Source: Symbiodinium sp. CCMP2592 (lineage: Eukaryota; Sar; Dinophyceae; Suessiales; Symbiodiniaceae). From it: a stretch of 64,000 bases of DNA. The translations under genes were made by a program, and so were the position numbers. Below the pieces are notes generated by a model that did not search any database, was not told the DNA's origin, and was given only the letters and a program-made list of their open reading frames with translations. Location: assembly GCA_905221615.1 (NCBI GenBank), contig CAJNDT010001313.1:416001-480000 (forward strand). The letters are read 5' to 3'. This document shows, one piece after another, positions 13,858 through 24,544 of the stretch (position 1 is the stretch's first letter; each line of letters begins with the position of its first letter).

Positions 13858-14297
13858 GAGTTCCGAGTCGATTAAACAGACCTACTTTGGGCTCTTTGGT
13901 GCCCCCAGGTTTATCATGTCGAACTCACTGAAGCTAGGTTCTTGAGTAGTACCCTTTTGCCCTTTCTATTTTGGGGTCTCCTTATTAACAACGGAATATA
14001 AGGACAAATGGGTACCCTTACTTTTGAGGTGTTACTGGGGAACCTAGGAAGCCTTGGCATCCACGCCACATCAAATTTGCATTGTATCTGGAACCCAAAC
14101 CGCACAGGAGGTGGCTATCTCCGTTCAAACAAGTTAAAACCGGAACAGAACCATACAAGCGGTTAACCAAAATCAACAGTTGCAATTTGCCGCCTGGAGG
14201 ATGGAGGCAGGCATCTTCGTGGCCTGGGATGCTCGGATGGTCCGCGGGGGTGGTGAATGGGTATGTCGGGCTATTTTTGCTAAGCTATAGAGAATAG
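13858..14297 (+). CDS. possible exons joined across family L element
   Basis: An open segment to 13932 (SIKQTYFGLFGAPRFIMSNS) joins in phase to 14048-14297 (HIKFALYLEPKPHRRWLSPF, TAG at 14295-14297). The 115 bp removed is a GC-AG unit coinciding with family L copy 2, the same family that forms an intron in the ankyrin gene. Confidence 0.35.
13933..14047 (+). repeat. TIR element family L, copy 2
   Basis: GCTAGGTTCTTGAGTAGTAC CCTTTTGCCC ... GGGTACCCTTACTTTTGAGG ... GGGGAACCTAG; ends match the ankyrin intron 6064-6298. Confidence 0.75.
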
Positions 14298-14342
14298 TGT
14301 GACGCTCGGGCTTGCTCCAGATTTGGCAGTAATGAATGAGTC

Positions 14343-15091
14343 TATGGTTCAGAGTTGTTCTGCCGCCTGAAGCAAACTTCGGCCACCGTACAGCCGGGCC
14401 CGAAATTTGAACCGGTTGACGCGACATCGACAATCCTTCGGTTTGGGGCTCCAGCCTGCTCTGACCACCATCGCATAGACTTTGGTAAGAGGACGGTAAA
14501 AACAAAGCTCACGAATTCTGCGTTCTCATGATCATGGAGGCCTCCCGACCGTCCCCTTCTGATTGAACCCAAGACCCGAAACAAAAGAGGAAGACAAGAG
14601 GGCTTTATGCCACATGAAGCCATGGAGCTTACGCTTTTTCCCTCCCCAAACCCTGAAATATTCTGGGTTTTGAGAGAGCGGGGCCTGCTGCCTTTGAAGG
14701 TCCTGGTGTTGGTGGTGACCCTTCTCCAGAACTGGCTTGCAGGCTATCTTACCTTTGGTCAGTAGGGCATGGAGGAATGGGGTAGACTTATAACTACAAT
14801 TACTACCATTCTTCCATTCCCTATACTAACCAATGGCAGGGCTGGGAGTTTAGTTTCCCTTCAACTGGCGGTCGTTGGGTTTTTGTGGGGATTAAGGCAT
14901 GCAGAGTCGATGGACTTAGAAGTTTAGGGTTTAGGGTTTCCGATGGGCTTTGGAGTTTAGGAGTTCGGGTGAAGGGCTTAGAAGTGTAGGTCTTCGCGCT
15001 TTCTGTGGACTTCGACGCAGAGGGATTCGCACTTTCGACCTCCCCGCTGCTTAGTGTTCGTCTCGCGGCTCTCCGGTCGCTCGTATCATAG
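14343..15091 (+). CDS. possible exons around family K copy 2
   Basis: Pieces at 14343-14491, 14540-14741 (LTLFPSPNPEIFWVLRERGL), 14840-14930 (GWEFSFPSTGGRWVFVGIKA) and 14990-15091 (TAG at 15089-15091) can be joined with AG|G acceptors. Family K removal (14742-14839) leaves GGCT on both sides. Opposite-strand frames (14173-14623) compete. Confidence 0.3.
14742..14842 (+). repeat. TIR element family K, copy 2
   Basis: CTTACCTTTGGTCAGTAGGG CATGG ... TTCCATTCCCTATACTAACC AATGGCAG: the unexpanded form of the ankyrin-gene intron 3371-3778. Confidence 0.75.
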
Positions 15092-15135
15092 AGCCATCCT
15101 AGAAAACCGAATGACCCCTAAGAGTAGTGGTTGTG

Positions 15136-15250
15136 TACTTAAAGGATCATGGGACTTAGTAGCTAGGGTTATAGTTAGGGTAACTATACTTACAACCCCA
15201 GTTGAGGTACTTATAACCTTACTTACTAAGTCCCATGATCCTCCAAGTAC
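15136..15250. repeat. TIR element family A, copy 5
   Basis: TACTTAAAGGATCATGGGAC ... AAGTCCCATGATCCTCCAAG. Confidence 0.8.
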
Positions 15251-15324
15251 CCTTGTACCACGATTCCTTACAAAGCATTTGAACCTTAAACCCTTCTGGG
15301 GTTCGCTTCGTCCATAATCATAAG

Positions 15325-15687
15325 GATGGCCAAGAATCTCTAGCGGACTCTAGCGCTGAGCCGCAGCAGCTCTCGGCCAGCTTGCCATGTGCCGTTAAGA
15401 CCAAGCCAGGTGCATCCAGCCTTGTGGACGAAATCAAGCTTCAAAAAGGTTTAGGGTTTAAGGTTCAGATACCGGTATAGGGCCCCCTGCTTATTGGATG
15501 TTTTGGTCTTTAAGCAGAGCACATCCCAAACACCAATCCCCAGCCAAACGATCAGTCCAAAGGAGTGACTGCATGCCTTTCTACATGTCAGAGCATTAAG
15601 GCACAAGCAACAGTGACATCCCTATATCTGATGCCCCATCACCTTATACTGAAAAAGCCCTTAAGTTACTCACCTCACCGGCTCTAA
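15325..15687 (+). CDS. possible exon pair
   Basis: 15325-15448 (ASLPCAVKTKPGASSLVDEI) follows TAAG and ends G|GTTTAG before telomere-like sequence. It joins in phase to 15515-15687 (QSIKAQATVTSLYLMPHHLI, TAA). No homology. Confidence 0.3.
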
Positions 15688-16133
15688 GCCGACGGAGAGG
15701 TCTCGTTGCCAAGCGCCTCTCCACCGTCATCCGCTCCAGCGCACAGCAGCTCTCTTTGCTTATCGCCTCTTCGTCATGACTTGAGCCGTTCAGGAAAGGG
15801 GGGGGGGGTGGGGCTATCGGTGGAGTCTCGAGGATTTCGACATCTGGAGTTCGGACGTTCTGGAGATTTCGAGCAAACAGGCAGCAGCATGGCGACCCTG
15901 CGGGGGCTCTGGGGTGCTACGATGTTTCGAGCCTCGGGACGGTGTAGATGTGGTGTACAGGAGCATCCCTTGTGTGTCCCCGAAAGCTTCTTATCCGTCC
16001 AGCTCACCAGACTCCTCAGCCCCGCATGATATTGCACAACATATATACTATGATGCGCTACATTCTAGAATAATCTGTACCACATTATGCTATAATGTAA
16101 CGTGATATGTTGTTATAATCTATTAATACTATA

Positions 16134-16292
16134 GACGACGCGGCAGGTTCGCAACTTCGAGAGTCAGCAAATTCAGTTGAGACAGCTGACTCTGACCAGG
16201 TGTACTTCGTGGGGGACATTTGGTTGAACCACGTTGCTTTCGACTGGCCAGTGGGAACCACGGCGCTGGCCACAGGGCAGAAGAAAGAGTAG
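16134..16292 (+). CDS. possible terminal exon
   Basis: 52 open codons ending TAG 16290-16292 (QVYFVGDIWLNHVAFDWPVG), followed by a family B copy. Confidence 0.25.
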   Translation, partial: DDAAGSQLRESANSVETADSDQVYFVGDIWLNHVAFDWPVGTTALATGQKKE

Positions 16293-16316
16293 TGGGGACC
16301 GAGAAAGTTATTGCAA

Positions 16317-16404
16317 GCAATAATTACCTATATGATGTTGAGGAGTTCTTTAATATGACTATGGTATAATTGGCCCCAAAACCTGTTTTAACTGTTAAGG
16401 CCAC
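16317..16404. repeat. TIR element family B, copy 5 (degenerate)
   Basis: TAATTACCTATATGATGTTG ... ATTGGCCCCAAAACCTGTTT; the left end is lost. Confidence 0.5.
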
Positions 16405-16839
16405 AGTAGGCTTTGGGTGTAGTGTCGAGGGGTCGTGCGGCTTGCTCCCAGTGTCGGTGCCGCAGTTTCACAACTACGAAGACACGGGCAACTCAGGGTT
16501 TTTGCGTTCGATAGTTGCGTGAAGCCGTAGGCCGTAGGCTCCAGAGGACTGAAAGGGTGAGTTGATGCGAGAGTCGTTGCTTCAAGTTCGTGCGATGCCG
16601 TGCGCCGTTGCTTTGACTCCAAGGGATTTATGGCTCCGGATTGCAAGCTAAGGCTGATGATGCAAGGGCAGATTGTAGAGAGCTCTGCATGTCAGATACA
16701 TCCGCCGGAAGCACGACACTTACAGGTATTCAAGTTCGATCGCTGGGGAGAGGCACAAGCGGATTCGTCATGGTTCATGGGCTGTGCGGCAGCTTCATCT
16801 GCACAAGCCGTCTCCGTCTCGTTTGCAGCGAGTAATTAG

Positions 16840-17150
16840 AGCAAGCTCCGTGAGACAATCCAACCCGAGCGCAACAAGTCAGACAAAGCAAACTGACACC
16901 ACGGGAGCACGACCGCATGACACGATGTGGTTGGAACATGCCCAAGAAATGGGCGTCCGACCGCATGAGACAAAATGGACCAGTGCGAACCACAAGATAA
17001 GACACAGGAGGCCGACTGCGTTTGACAGAACAACACGGAGAACAACAGGAACCCAGGGAACACAAGACTTCGACCATGAGATCGAATGGGACGACGCATG
17101 CAAGAAGTCAAGATACGACAGCAAAGCGGAGGGAGCAAGGACAGAACCCT
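16840..17150. other. T-poor segment, nearly open in several frames
   Basis: The + strand is unusually poor in T and rich in A, G and C. CCGACCGCATGA-type words repeat twice. Long frames are open on both strands at once, so the ORFs here mean little. Confidence 0.4.
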
Positions 17151-17174
17151 AAACCCTAAACCCTAAACTTTAAG

Positions 17175-17527
17175 GGCACGGAGTCCGATTCTATGCAACC
17201 AAGGCCAGGGCCCAGCACACAGGGTTCCCACTACCTGACACCAGAAAACCCGGAGAAGATGTACAACTTGGACATGGGCCTACTATACTTAAAGGATCAT
17301 GGGACTTAGTAACTAGGGTTGTAATAAGGGTAACTATACTTATAACCTTACTAAGTCCCATGATCCTCCAAGTAGGAGTAGGAGCCCAAAGCCACAACTC
17401 GGAACTTTCAACCCGCAGTCTAAAGATCCCCGAGATCGGCAGCCCAAAGGTGATCGCTCTCTCCGTGCAGGTGTTCGCGTTGGCGGGGCAGGCAGGCATT
17501 AAGTTTAGATTCAAAGGGCCCGATTAG
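17175..17527 (+). CDS. possible exon pair joined across family A copy 6
   Basis: 17175-17277 (SHYLTPENPEKMYNLDMG) follows TTTAAG|G. 17382-17527 (GSPKVIALSVQVFALAGQAG, TAG at 17525-17527) follows GTAG|G. Removing 17278-17381, which is family A copy 6 with GC...AG ends, keeps the frame. Confidence 0.35.
17278..17381 (+). repeat. TIR element family A, copy 6
   Basis: TACTTAAAGGATCATGGGAC ... AAGTCCCATGATCCTCCAAG; a shortened middle. Confidence 0.8.
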
Positions 17528-17667
17528 AGCTTTGGCCTTTGAATGTCTTGAGATTAAGATTTAGGGACAGTGTTGGCAGGTAGGGTTCACCTGATGTGAG
17601 CCAGACGTGCAAGGTCAATGTAGTCTGCTAGACTCGAGAGGGGCACAGCCCAAGGCCCGTAAACCCT

Positions 17668-17760
17668 AGTTGGAGGGTCATAGGACTTAGTAAGTAAGGT
17701 TGTATAGTTACCGTATATTTTATAACCCTAGTTAACTAAGTCCCATGATCCTTTAAGTTA
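17668..17760. repeat. TIR element family A, copy 7
   Basis: AGTTGGAGGGTCATAGGACT ... AAGTCCCATGATCCTTTAAG; the shortest full copy. Confidence 0.75.
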
Positions 17761-18587
17761 AACCTGAGCAAGCCAAGTCTTGATCAATCTTGCGAGCCGA
17801 CACCCTAACCCGACCTCTTCGTGCCTCAGAAGCACTTGTGTCGGGGCTGAGAGGCAGCAGGGAGTCAGGACCTAGGGACCTAACAAGGGTGAGGGCCTGG
17901 GAACAGGTCGAAAAATAAGTTTACAAGCCTTACTGCCAAAGAGCATCCGCAACTGCAACCTTACAAGCCGCTCACGCGAGCCAAACCGATCGCTGGTTCG
18001 TTCGGAAGTCATATAGAGCTTGGATCTCTCCTGTTTCGCAGGTGGAGCACAAGAATAGCGGCTCAACTGAACCTGGTGGGGCACCGGGGCAGCGGCATTC
18101 CTGGTTTCGGGGCCTGTGCAGATGGGCGGTCCTTTCGCAGCACCAGAGAAGCTACAACGGTTTAGTGTTTAGGGTCTAGGGTTTACAGTTTAGGGTTTAG
18201 GGTACTCCTGCAACAACCTGAGACCGAGATTCAGCCAAACTACACCCCAGGCGCCACCACACAACCAGTCCCAGACCCTTGGTTGTTGGATTGCTGACGA
18301 TGTTCTCGGCACTTACCCTAAATCCCCAAATCCTAAACCCCTAAACCCTAAACCCCTAAGCCTTAAACCCCTAAATCCCTACACCCCTAAACCCCCCCTG
18401 CCAACTTCCCAAACCAGAGCATCCTGGACTGCGCCCGAGGTGTTGCCACCTCCGGACCCCCCAGCTCTTCCTCCTGTGAGAGCCAGGTAGTTTAAAAACT
18501 TCGCTTCGCCCTTTACTACTTGGAGAGCTCCTTATTATTTGGATAGAATAATGTTTAAAACTTCGCTTCGCCTTTGGAATGTGGGGT
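17761..18587. other. no recognisable gene; telomere-like tracts
   Basis: Open pieces (for example 17930-18159 +) lie between telomere-like tracts at 18162-18203 and 18315-18400. Both strands are open in places and no domain is seen. Confidence 0.35.
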
Positions 18588-18680
18588 TTCCGAAAACGGT
18601 GGTACCTCGTTTTGGGGTCCTTATAATAAGGATCCTACTATATTAGGGTCCCCTTTTTTTCGGAAACTCCAGTATCTACC
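18588..18680. repeat. TIR element family F, copy 2
   Basis: TTTCCGAAAACGGTGGTACC ... GGTCCTTATAATAAGGATCC TACTA ... TTTCGGAAACTCC. Confidence 0.7.
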
Positions 18681-18921
18681 TTACACTCCTAAACATCAAC
18701 ATCCCTAAACCGTGTGTGCAATTCGTCGTCGGGACCTTGCCATCCAAGACAAGACTTGGAGCAGGCTCTTGCATCTTTCACCCGAGCGTGGCGACTTGTC
18801 AAAAGCTGCCTTTCATATTCAAGCTAGGCTTTAAGATCTAGGCTTTCGAAACCCAAGACCACAAAATGACCCAAGCCCTTATAAGCCGTGCTCAACTGAA
18901 GTTGGCTTGAAATCTTAGATA

Positions 18922-19135
18922 CGGACAGACTTCGATGTTGACATTTGTATTTGCTCCCAAAGTTCTTGAAAGCCGTACTCTAGGGCTCCAGTTACTTAGA
19001 TAGTAGGTTATACTGACCATGTAACACGTAACCCAGTAAGCCATTACTTAGGCAACTCAAGCCCTAGGGTCACCGAAACTGCAAAAGGGTACCAGAGTTC
19101 AGGGTGTAGGCGGGGTTGAAATCTGTGAGTCTGAA
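18922..19135 (+). CDS. possible exon pair joined across family H
   Basis: 18922-18983 (LTFVFAPKVLESRTL) and 19068-19135 (SPKLQKGTRVQGVGGVEICE, then CAG|GTACATG) join in phase when 18984-19067 is removed. CTAGGG occurs at both borders. Confidence 0.3.
18981..19070. repeat. TIR element family H, copy 1
   Basis: TAGGGCTCCAGTTACTTAGA TAGTAGGTTA ... CCATTACTTAGGCAACTCAA GCCCTAGGG. Complete copies lie at 32805-32890 and 33830-33909. Confidence 0.7.
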
Positions 19136-19264
19136 GGCCCAGGTACATGACAAACCCTAGGCATTGCCGGCACCTTACCCAAGCCACGCCCCTTGCATTT
19201 ATTGTATCTGGTTGCATTTGTAGACCCTGCAGCAACGTATTTCATAGTCATAGTAACATCGTAG

Positions 19265-19559
19265 GCTGAATATAGTGTGAAGATGGATGAACGCTTGCTT
19301 TTGACGCACGCCGCGCAGCCGCGCAACAGTGTTCCCACGCTGGTGGGCGAGCCGAGACAGTGTTTCCTGAGATCAGGGTTCCTTTTTAGGCCCTCACCCA
19401 GCATGGTCGCCTCAAGCAGCGGTTCATTTCAATGAGGAGGCTTTGCCCTTAATTATCGGACGAGCATGCGAGGTTTTTGTCCTCATTCGGCTCACCCCAC
19501 AGTCTACTCTGAGGAACCCAGAAAGCACCGGCGAAATGATGCTTTTCGTGGAGCTCAAG
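19265..19559 (+). CDS. possible coding segment with internal frame change
   Basis: After CGTAG|G, one frame is open to about 19375 (MDERLLLTHAAQPRNSVPTL). From about 19390 another is open (EEALPLIIGRACEVFVLIRL) up to CTCAAG|GTAAGT at 19559. The two frames differ by +1, with no room for a normal intron between them. Either a frameshifted remnant, or the second piece is a separate exon. Confidence 0.4.
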
Positions 19560-19617
19560 GTAAGTACAGAAAAGTTAGGCTTCTGGATACCTCTAGAATG
19601 GGTTACTATACTTACGC

Positions 19618-19620
<3 letters not shown>

Positions 19621-19660
<40 letters not shown>

Positions 19661-19722
19661 GTATATATGTATATGTTGATACATGCGTGTGTATGTGTGT
19701 GTATGTGTGTGTGTGTGTGGGG
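19621..19722. repeat. TA then TG microsatellites
   Basis: (TA)n at 19621-19655, TATATG units, then (TG)n and a G run to about 19727. Confidence 0.85.
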
Positions 19723-20219
19723 GGGTGTTAGTCACTCTACTCTACTAGACTTCTCCAGCGTCTTACATGTTTCCCATGTAATTACCTCCAGTCAAGCGCT
19801 CTGCCCCGCAGACCTCAACCCTAAACCCTAAACCTAGACTTTATGGGTTTTTAGGTGGCTTAATACATTGGCGAAACTATCATGTCCTTTCAAGCTTAGG
19901 ACAAATATTGGGTGGTTATATAGATAATGGAGCTTATAAGCATAGTAGTGTGAGGCCTCTTGAGGGGCCGGTGCTTCGGGGGTTCCTGGGTACCGCGGTC
20001 TAGCTTCCGAATTTTCTCAGCCTGCCGGCACAGGAATTCCCGAAATGCGGTGGCCGACATGTGGCGAGTATTTTAGCCCAGGGCCTGCATAAACATGGTT
20101 CCCGCTCGGTCGTTTGCTTGAGGTGCCTCTACGGGGCGTTTGACAGCAGTGTAATTCTAGGATCAAGCAACACGGTTGGGCTTTCATTGCGTCACGCTAC
20201 TGCCTAAACCCTAAACCAG

Positions 20220-20372
20220 ATGGAGCTTTGGACTCGAGGGGAGAGAGTCTTCCTGGCTGAACATGAGATATTTGGTTTCGAGGCCTGGGTGACATCAGTT
20301 GCATCTACGATTGTCGGCGAAGGACGTCTAGATCCAGTGTTGAGACCGCATTCACAGTTTGAGCAATGGTGA
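20220..20372 (+). CDS. possible terminal exon
   Basis: Starts ATG right after AACCAG, 50 codons (EIFGFEAWVTSVASTIVGEG) to TGA 20370-20372. It lies after a telomere-like unit. No homology. Confidence 0.3.
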   Translation: MELWTRGERVFLAEHEIFGFEAWVTSVASTIVGEGRLDPVLRPHSQFEQW

Positions 20373-20675
20373 TGTGCTTGTTTTTTTCTGTTCGGCCATG
20401 TGGGTTGAAACGGCTAATTTCAGTGAGGGCTCCGATTTAACTATCTAGCTGCTGGGGCTTTTGAAGTGAATGGTTTCTTACTTCCCTGCTAAAGAGGCTG
20501 ACAAGAGTCAACCGATACCAGCATCCTCAAGAGCTCGGTCCCTGTTAGACTGCTGAATCCCTGTTGCCTGACCTTTAGCAAGGTAGTGCATTTGGGGTGT
20601 AAGTATACTGTATATAGCGGTACTAGTGGAGAATGCCATATCGTAGTATACTTTGCTATACTGTACTGTATATTC

Positions 20676-20770
20676 CGAAAATTAGGGGTACCATATTTGG
20701 GGGTCCTTATAATAAGGATCCTACTATTTAGGGTACTATATTCGGGTCCCCTATTTTCGGAAACTCCCAT
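20676..20770. repeat. TIR element family F, copy 3
   Basis: TTCCGAAAATTAGGGGTACC ... CCTTATAATAAGGATCCTAC TATTTAGGGTAC ... CCCTATTTTCGGAAACTCCC. Confidence 0.75.
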
Positions 20771-21264
20771 ATACCCCGAACCCCGAATTTGATCCTGAAC
20801 CACAAATACGACCTCCGCACAGCGGTGGGCCCAGTGCCGGTAGTTGCGCCCCGACGCACTTGGCGAAGAGGCGCTTGCCCAACAAAAGGTGTTGGAATCC
20901 ACCTATGGTCTCCATTGTGATTCAATTTTTGGGTCTCACCACTGTTGTATGTAGGACCCTACAAGGCAACATTCATTGAAGACTATAGGCAGTATCTACT
21001 CCAAACAGTTTAGTTCTGAATACCCCTTATACAAAGGACCCAAGTTTAGAGAGCGAGCTGTGAAGACGTTGTTGCTGAGGTGTCGTTGAGCTGTGTGTCA
21101 CAGTTTGCTTGGACTTCTTCCTGCACTGCGACCCATGTTCCTGAAGCTTCGAAGGCCTGGAAACATACCTCACCTGTCTACTAAACCCGACACCTCGCAT
21201 CAGACCTTAAACACCTGAACCTGCCAAGACACTCAATACCCATTATTCAGGACCACATGGGGGC

Positions 21265-21355
21265 GAAAATTCGGGGTACCCTATTTTGGGGTCTGCTAAG
21301 GATCCCGCTATTTAGGGTACCATGTAGGGGTCCCTAGTGTGGGAAACTCCCACAT
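21265..21355. repeat. TIR element family F, copy 4 (diverged)
   Basis: GAAAATTCGGGGTACCCTAT TTTGGGGTC ... TATTTAGGGTACCATG ... GTGGGAAACTCCC. Confidence 0.6.
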
Positions 21356-21939
21356 AAACTTTGTCAGGGTACCTTGGTGGACTATGAGCAGGTCGGGTCG
21401 TGGGGATGATCTCAGAGCTTGGCCTTATCTTGTTGCAGACCCTACCTATAACCTGCGACCCAAATCGTCTTGATTTGTAAGTTGTGGGCCTTTGGGTTAC
21501 AGGTGCGGTTCAAGTTTTCAGGATTTGGAGTTTCGGGCTTTTAAGTTTCAGGGCCAAAGGGTCCAGGCAATAGTATAGTATTTTGTTTTTGGTGCCCAAA
21601 AAGCTATGATGTACCTCCTATTTCGGTACACGGACCCTTTGGGGTTGTCGGGCTTTCGGCACGAGCATCCCAACTCGCCTGCCGCTGCAGAGGCTGATCA
21701 TGGCTCACAGCCATCAGGGAGGTCTTCACTTGACCCCAAACCTCACTTGACTGAGGTTCTTGTTAAGAAGCTAAAACTTCATATGATAAGAAGCTTTATC
21801 TTTATGTCTTTACTGCTTACCGTAGATGCCTATAAATTAGATTATAGGTTCCTTGAACACAACCCATGTCCCTAAACCCTAGCTCCCACCTCCGAGCTTC
21901 ATAGCGAATACGTCGGTAAGAGGTCTAGGAGCACCATGC
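21356..21939. other. no confident gene
   Basis: An open piece ends in TGA at 21471-21473 (DDLRAWPYLVADPTYNLRPK). Another lies at 21606-21875 after a degenerate family I end. Both are at chance-level length. Confidence 0.25.
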
Positions 21940-22036
21940 TTGAATAGGGGCTTTGGGACTTTGGGGTGCCTCATTATAATTGTAGTACAGCGGGCCCCAA
22001 TCCCTATTCTAAATATTGGTATTCAGGCCCCTATAT
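21940..22036. repeat. TIR element family B, copy 6 (degenerate)
   Basis: GAATAGGGGCTTTGGGACTT TGGGGTGCCTC ... CCCTATTCTAAATATTGG ... GGCCCCTATATT. Confidence 0.55.
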
Positions 22037-22407
22037 TAATTACCTGTTCGACAGACCCATGGTGAAATCAACGTTTACACAAGTTTTCTCGCCCTGGTTA
22101 CTTCAAAGAGCCCGTGCAGCGCTGAAACTGCAGGGAACCGGAGACGGGTTTCGGGTTTAGGGTTTGCGCCTATATAACCTACTTGCTTGGGCTCCTCATA
22201 TGAGTTCCCTATATTAGGCCTTAGAAGGGTAGGTGACTTGGGGTTTCGGAAGCCACAACGCTACCCAGCCACGTTTCAAGCCCTTCGTCCTAAACTTTCA
22301 CTGTGAATGCCAATACATCATGGTTGATCCCTGTGCATGACACCGCCAACTTCCCTGACATGTTTGGTAGCTAGCTAATTAGTCAGTCACTTCGGTAGAG
22401 AGGTGAC

Positions 22408-22680
22408 TTGCTATCGATGGACGGATGGACAGACAGATATACAAAAAACCCTACACCATCATGCACCCGGCATCTTTCAAATTTTAAAACTGAAGTATCC
22501 GCCTCAGGAGTAGGCTATCCCAGCACCACACAAAGACGCGTCATGGCCTCGAGAGTTGCACTGGCCCTGTTGGCTTGCTGGGTTTGGCATCCAGGCTGCA
22601 AAACTAGTGCGGTGGATTACCTGATTACCTTCTTTCGGAGGGTCTTACAACGGATGTCGACAGCAATTAAATTACACTGA
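22408..22680 (+). CDS. possible exon
   Basis: Open to TGA near 22680 (ASRVALALLACWVWHPGCKT); the hydrophobic stretch could be a membrane segment or chance. Confidence 0.25.
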   Translation: MLSMDGWTDRYTKNPTPSCTRHLSNFKTEVSASGVGYPSTTQRRVMASRVALALLACWVWHPGCKTSAVDYLITFFRRVLQRMSTAIKLH

Positions 22681-22828
22681 GCGCAATACCCGTTATCAAC
22701 AAAAGCAGCAGCAGCACTGGCAGCGTCGATGCTCAGAATGGTCACATTAGCAGGTATGTTGCCACATACATTGAGGTACCACCGATTCCCCGTGCAGGGC
22801 GACTAACAACACAACAGCAAGACTAGGT

Positions 22829-23140
22829 TTGGGCTTCAAGAAAAGGGGATTTATATGGGATATCTCTATCCTAATTTTTGCTTATGTGCCATTTTGGGGT
22901 GGCCCTATGTATGTTGCTTTTGGGGCGCTTGAGAGCCTCGTTCGACACCTAAGGCATTGGAGCAGGGCGCCAGGCAGCTCGCAAAGCCCGGAAGGCACGG
23001 AACTGCTTAGGGTCTTCGCGTCTCCGTATCTTTCTCTGTTCACTCCGCTCATCCGTACGATAGGTAGTGACTGGGTGTTATCTGTTCCTCGTCTATTGGC
23101 ATCTTGCATGTCGCTCCGGCTTCCACCGCTTCAGATTTGA
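22829..23140 (+). CDS. possible terminal exon
   Basis: 103 codons, the more credible part being 22916-23140 (LLRVFASPYLSLFTPLIRTI). A 75-codon minus frame overlaps it. Confidence 0.25.
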   Translation: MGFKKRGFIWDISILIFAYVPFWGGPMYVAFGALESLVRHLRHWSRAPGSSQSPEGTELLRVFASPYLSLFTPLIRTIGSDWVLSVPRLLASCMSLRLPPLQI

Positions 23141-23226
23141 GGCAGGACGTGTCGTTCTCGTCGTGTTTTGGAATGACTAGAAGATTGATCTTGCACTGAG
23201 GGGCTGATTAGGTAGCCTTTCGCAGT

Positions 23227-23263
23227 TTTTTTTTTTTTTTTTTTTTTTTGGGGGGGGGGGGGG
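23227..23263. repeat. poly-T / poly-G run
   Basis: About 23 T followed by about 14 G. Confidence 0.95.
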
Positions 23264-23541
23264 CGGTGTTAACACAATCCTGCTATTGTATTGTTGGAGA
23301 GTTTAGCCTTTTCTCGGCTCAGCCCCTAAGAGCAAGGTTGCCGGCACTGGGCCTTTATCTGATACTCAATTGCTCTCCCCCATATTAACTTACACGACTA
23401 CGATCCTAAACCCAAGTACCTTGTTGGGTCCTTTGGACCCTCAGAGCTGTATCCTGCATGTTCCTGCCGAAGGTTTTTTGATACAAACCCTAAACCCCCG
23501 TAAACCCCTTTCTACCCCAAGCCCCAAGCTAGCCCCAAACC

Positions 23542-23658
23542 CTACTTGGAGGATCATGGGACTTAGTAAGTAAGGTTATAAGTACCTTAATTGAGGGTTA
23601 TAAGTATAGTTACCCTAATTATAACCCTAGTTACTAAGTTTCATGATCCTTTAAGTAC
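23542..23658. repeat. TIR element family A, copy 8
   Basis: TACTTGGAGGATCATGGGAC ... AAGTTTCATGATCCTTTAAG. Confidence 0.8.
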
Positions 23659-24289
23659 TATAGATTCCCTATAGACCCCTTTAGAGAACCCCTTAGAGGA
23701 ACCCTACTCTAATGATATTTCGTTACTTTGAGGCCTGGCCTTTGCCCGAGTAGCTCGCCCGGGCCGGAACACGAAGAGCATCCGCGGCACGACTGCACGG
23801 GAAGGGTTGCATGGAATTCCCAACGCGTCCGACGAAGAACATGGTATGTGCATAAATAGACAGGCATATTTTGGGGCCCAAGGGTTCCTAGGGTTAGGTT
23901 TTGGGGTTGAGGGCATGTCGAGTTAAGCCAAGCAAAGACCTGAGTTGTCGGCAAGTAGGATTCAAACCGGAGCCAGCCTTAATTCCTGCTGGTTGGGCGA
24001 AGGCTACATGGTATACTTACTTAAGGATAGCTTGGATTATGTTAGCCTTATAAACCCGAGACCTCGGGTTTAGCAGGCACTTTCTCTTCAGCGGTGCATC
24101 CTACTTCTTGCATTTATGTCAGACATTTGCACACGTCCTCTGGTCCCAGCACAAGCTAGTTGAGATACGTTATGTGCATATGGCTGCATATGTTAAGTAT
24201 AAGTACGAGACGTATACTTGCAAGTGCAACGTATACAGCTCTTTATTTGCATATACAAACATACACACACACAAGCTTGGATATCTGCA

Positions 24290-24460
24290 AGAGAGATCTA
24301 GATCGACTAACTTATATCTCTCCGCCTATCTCCCTATCGACCTACCTATCTGCTATCTAAGTATCTGTTCTTACATCTATCTACCTACCTACCAACCTAT
24401 CTAGCTATCTATTTGTCCATCTGTCTATATCTATTTATCTCTCTCTCTCTCTATACTGAT
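24290..24460. repeat. CTAT/CTAC tetranucleotide-like tract
   Basis: Imperfect CTATCTACCTAC and (CT)n units. Confidence 0.7.
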
Positions 24461-24544
24461 CTGTTTTTCATCTCAGTATCTACTGACATATGCACACGCA
24501 CAACATGAGTCGTGTATGTGTGCATGTGCAGTCACTCTCACGCA

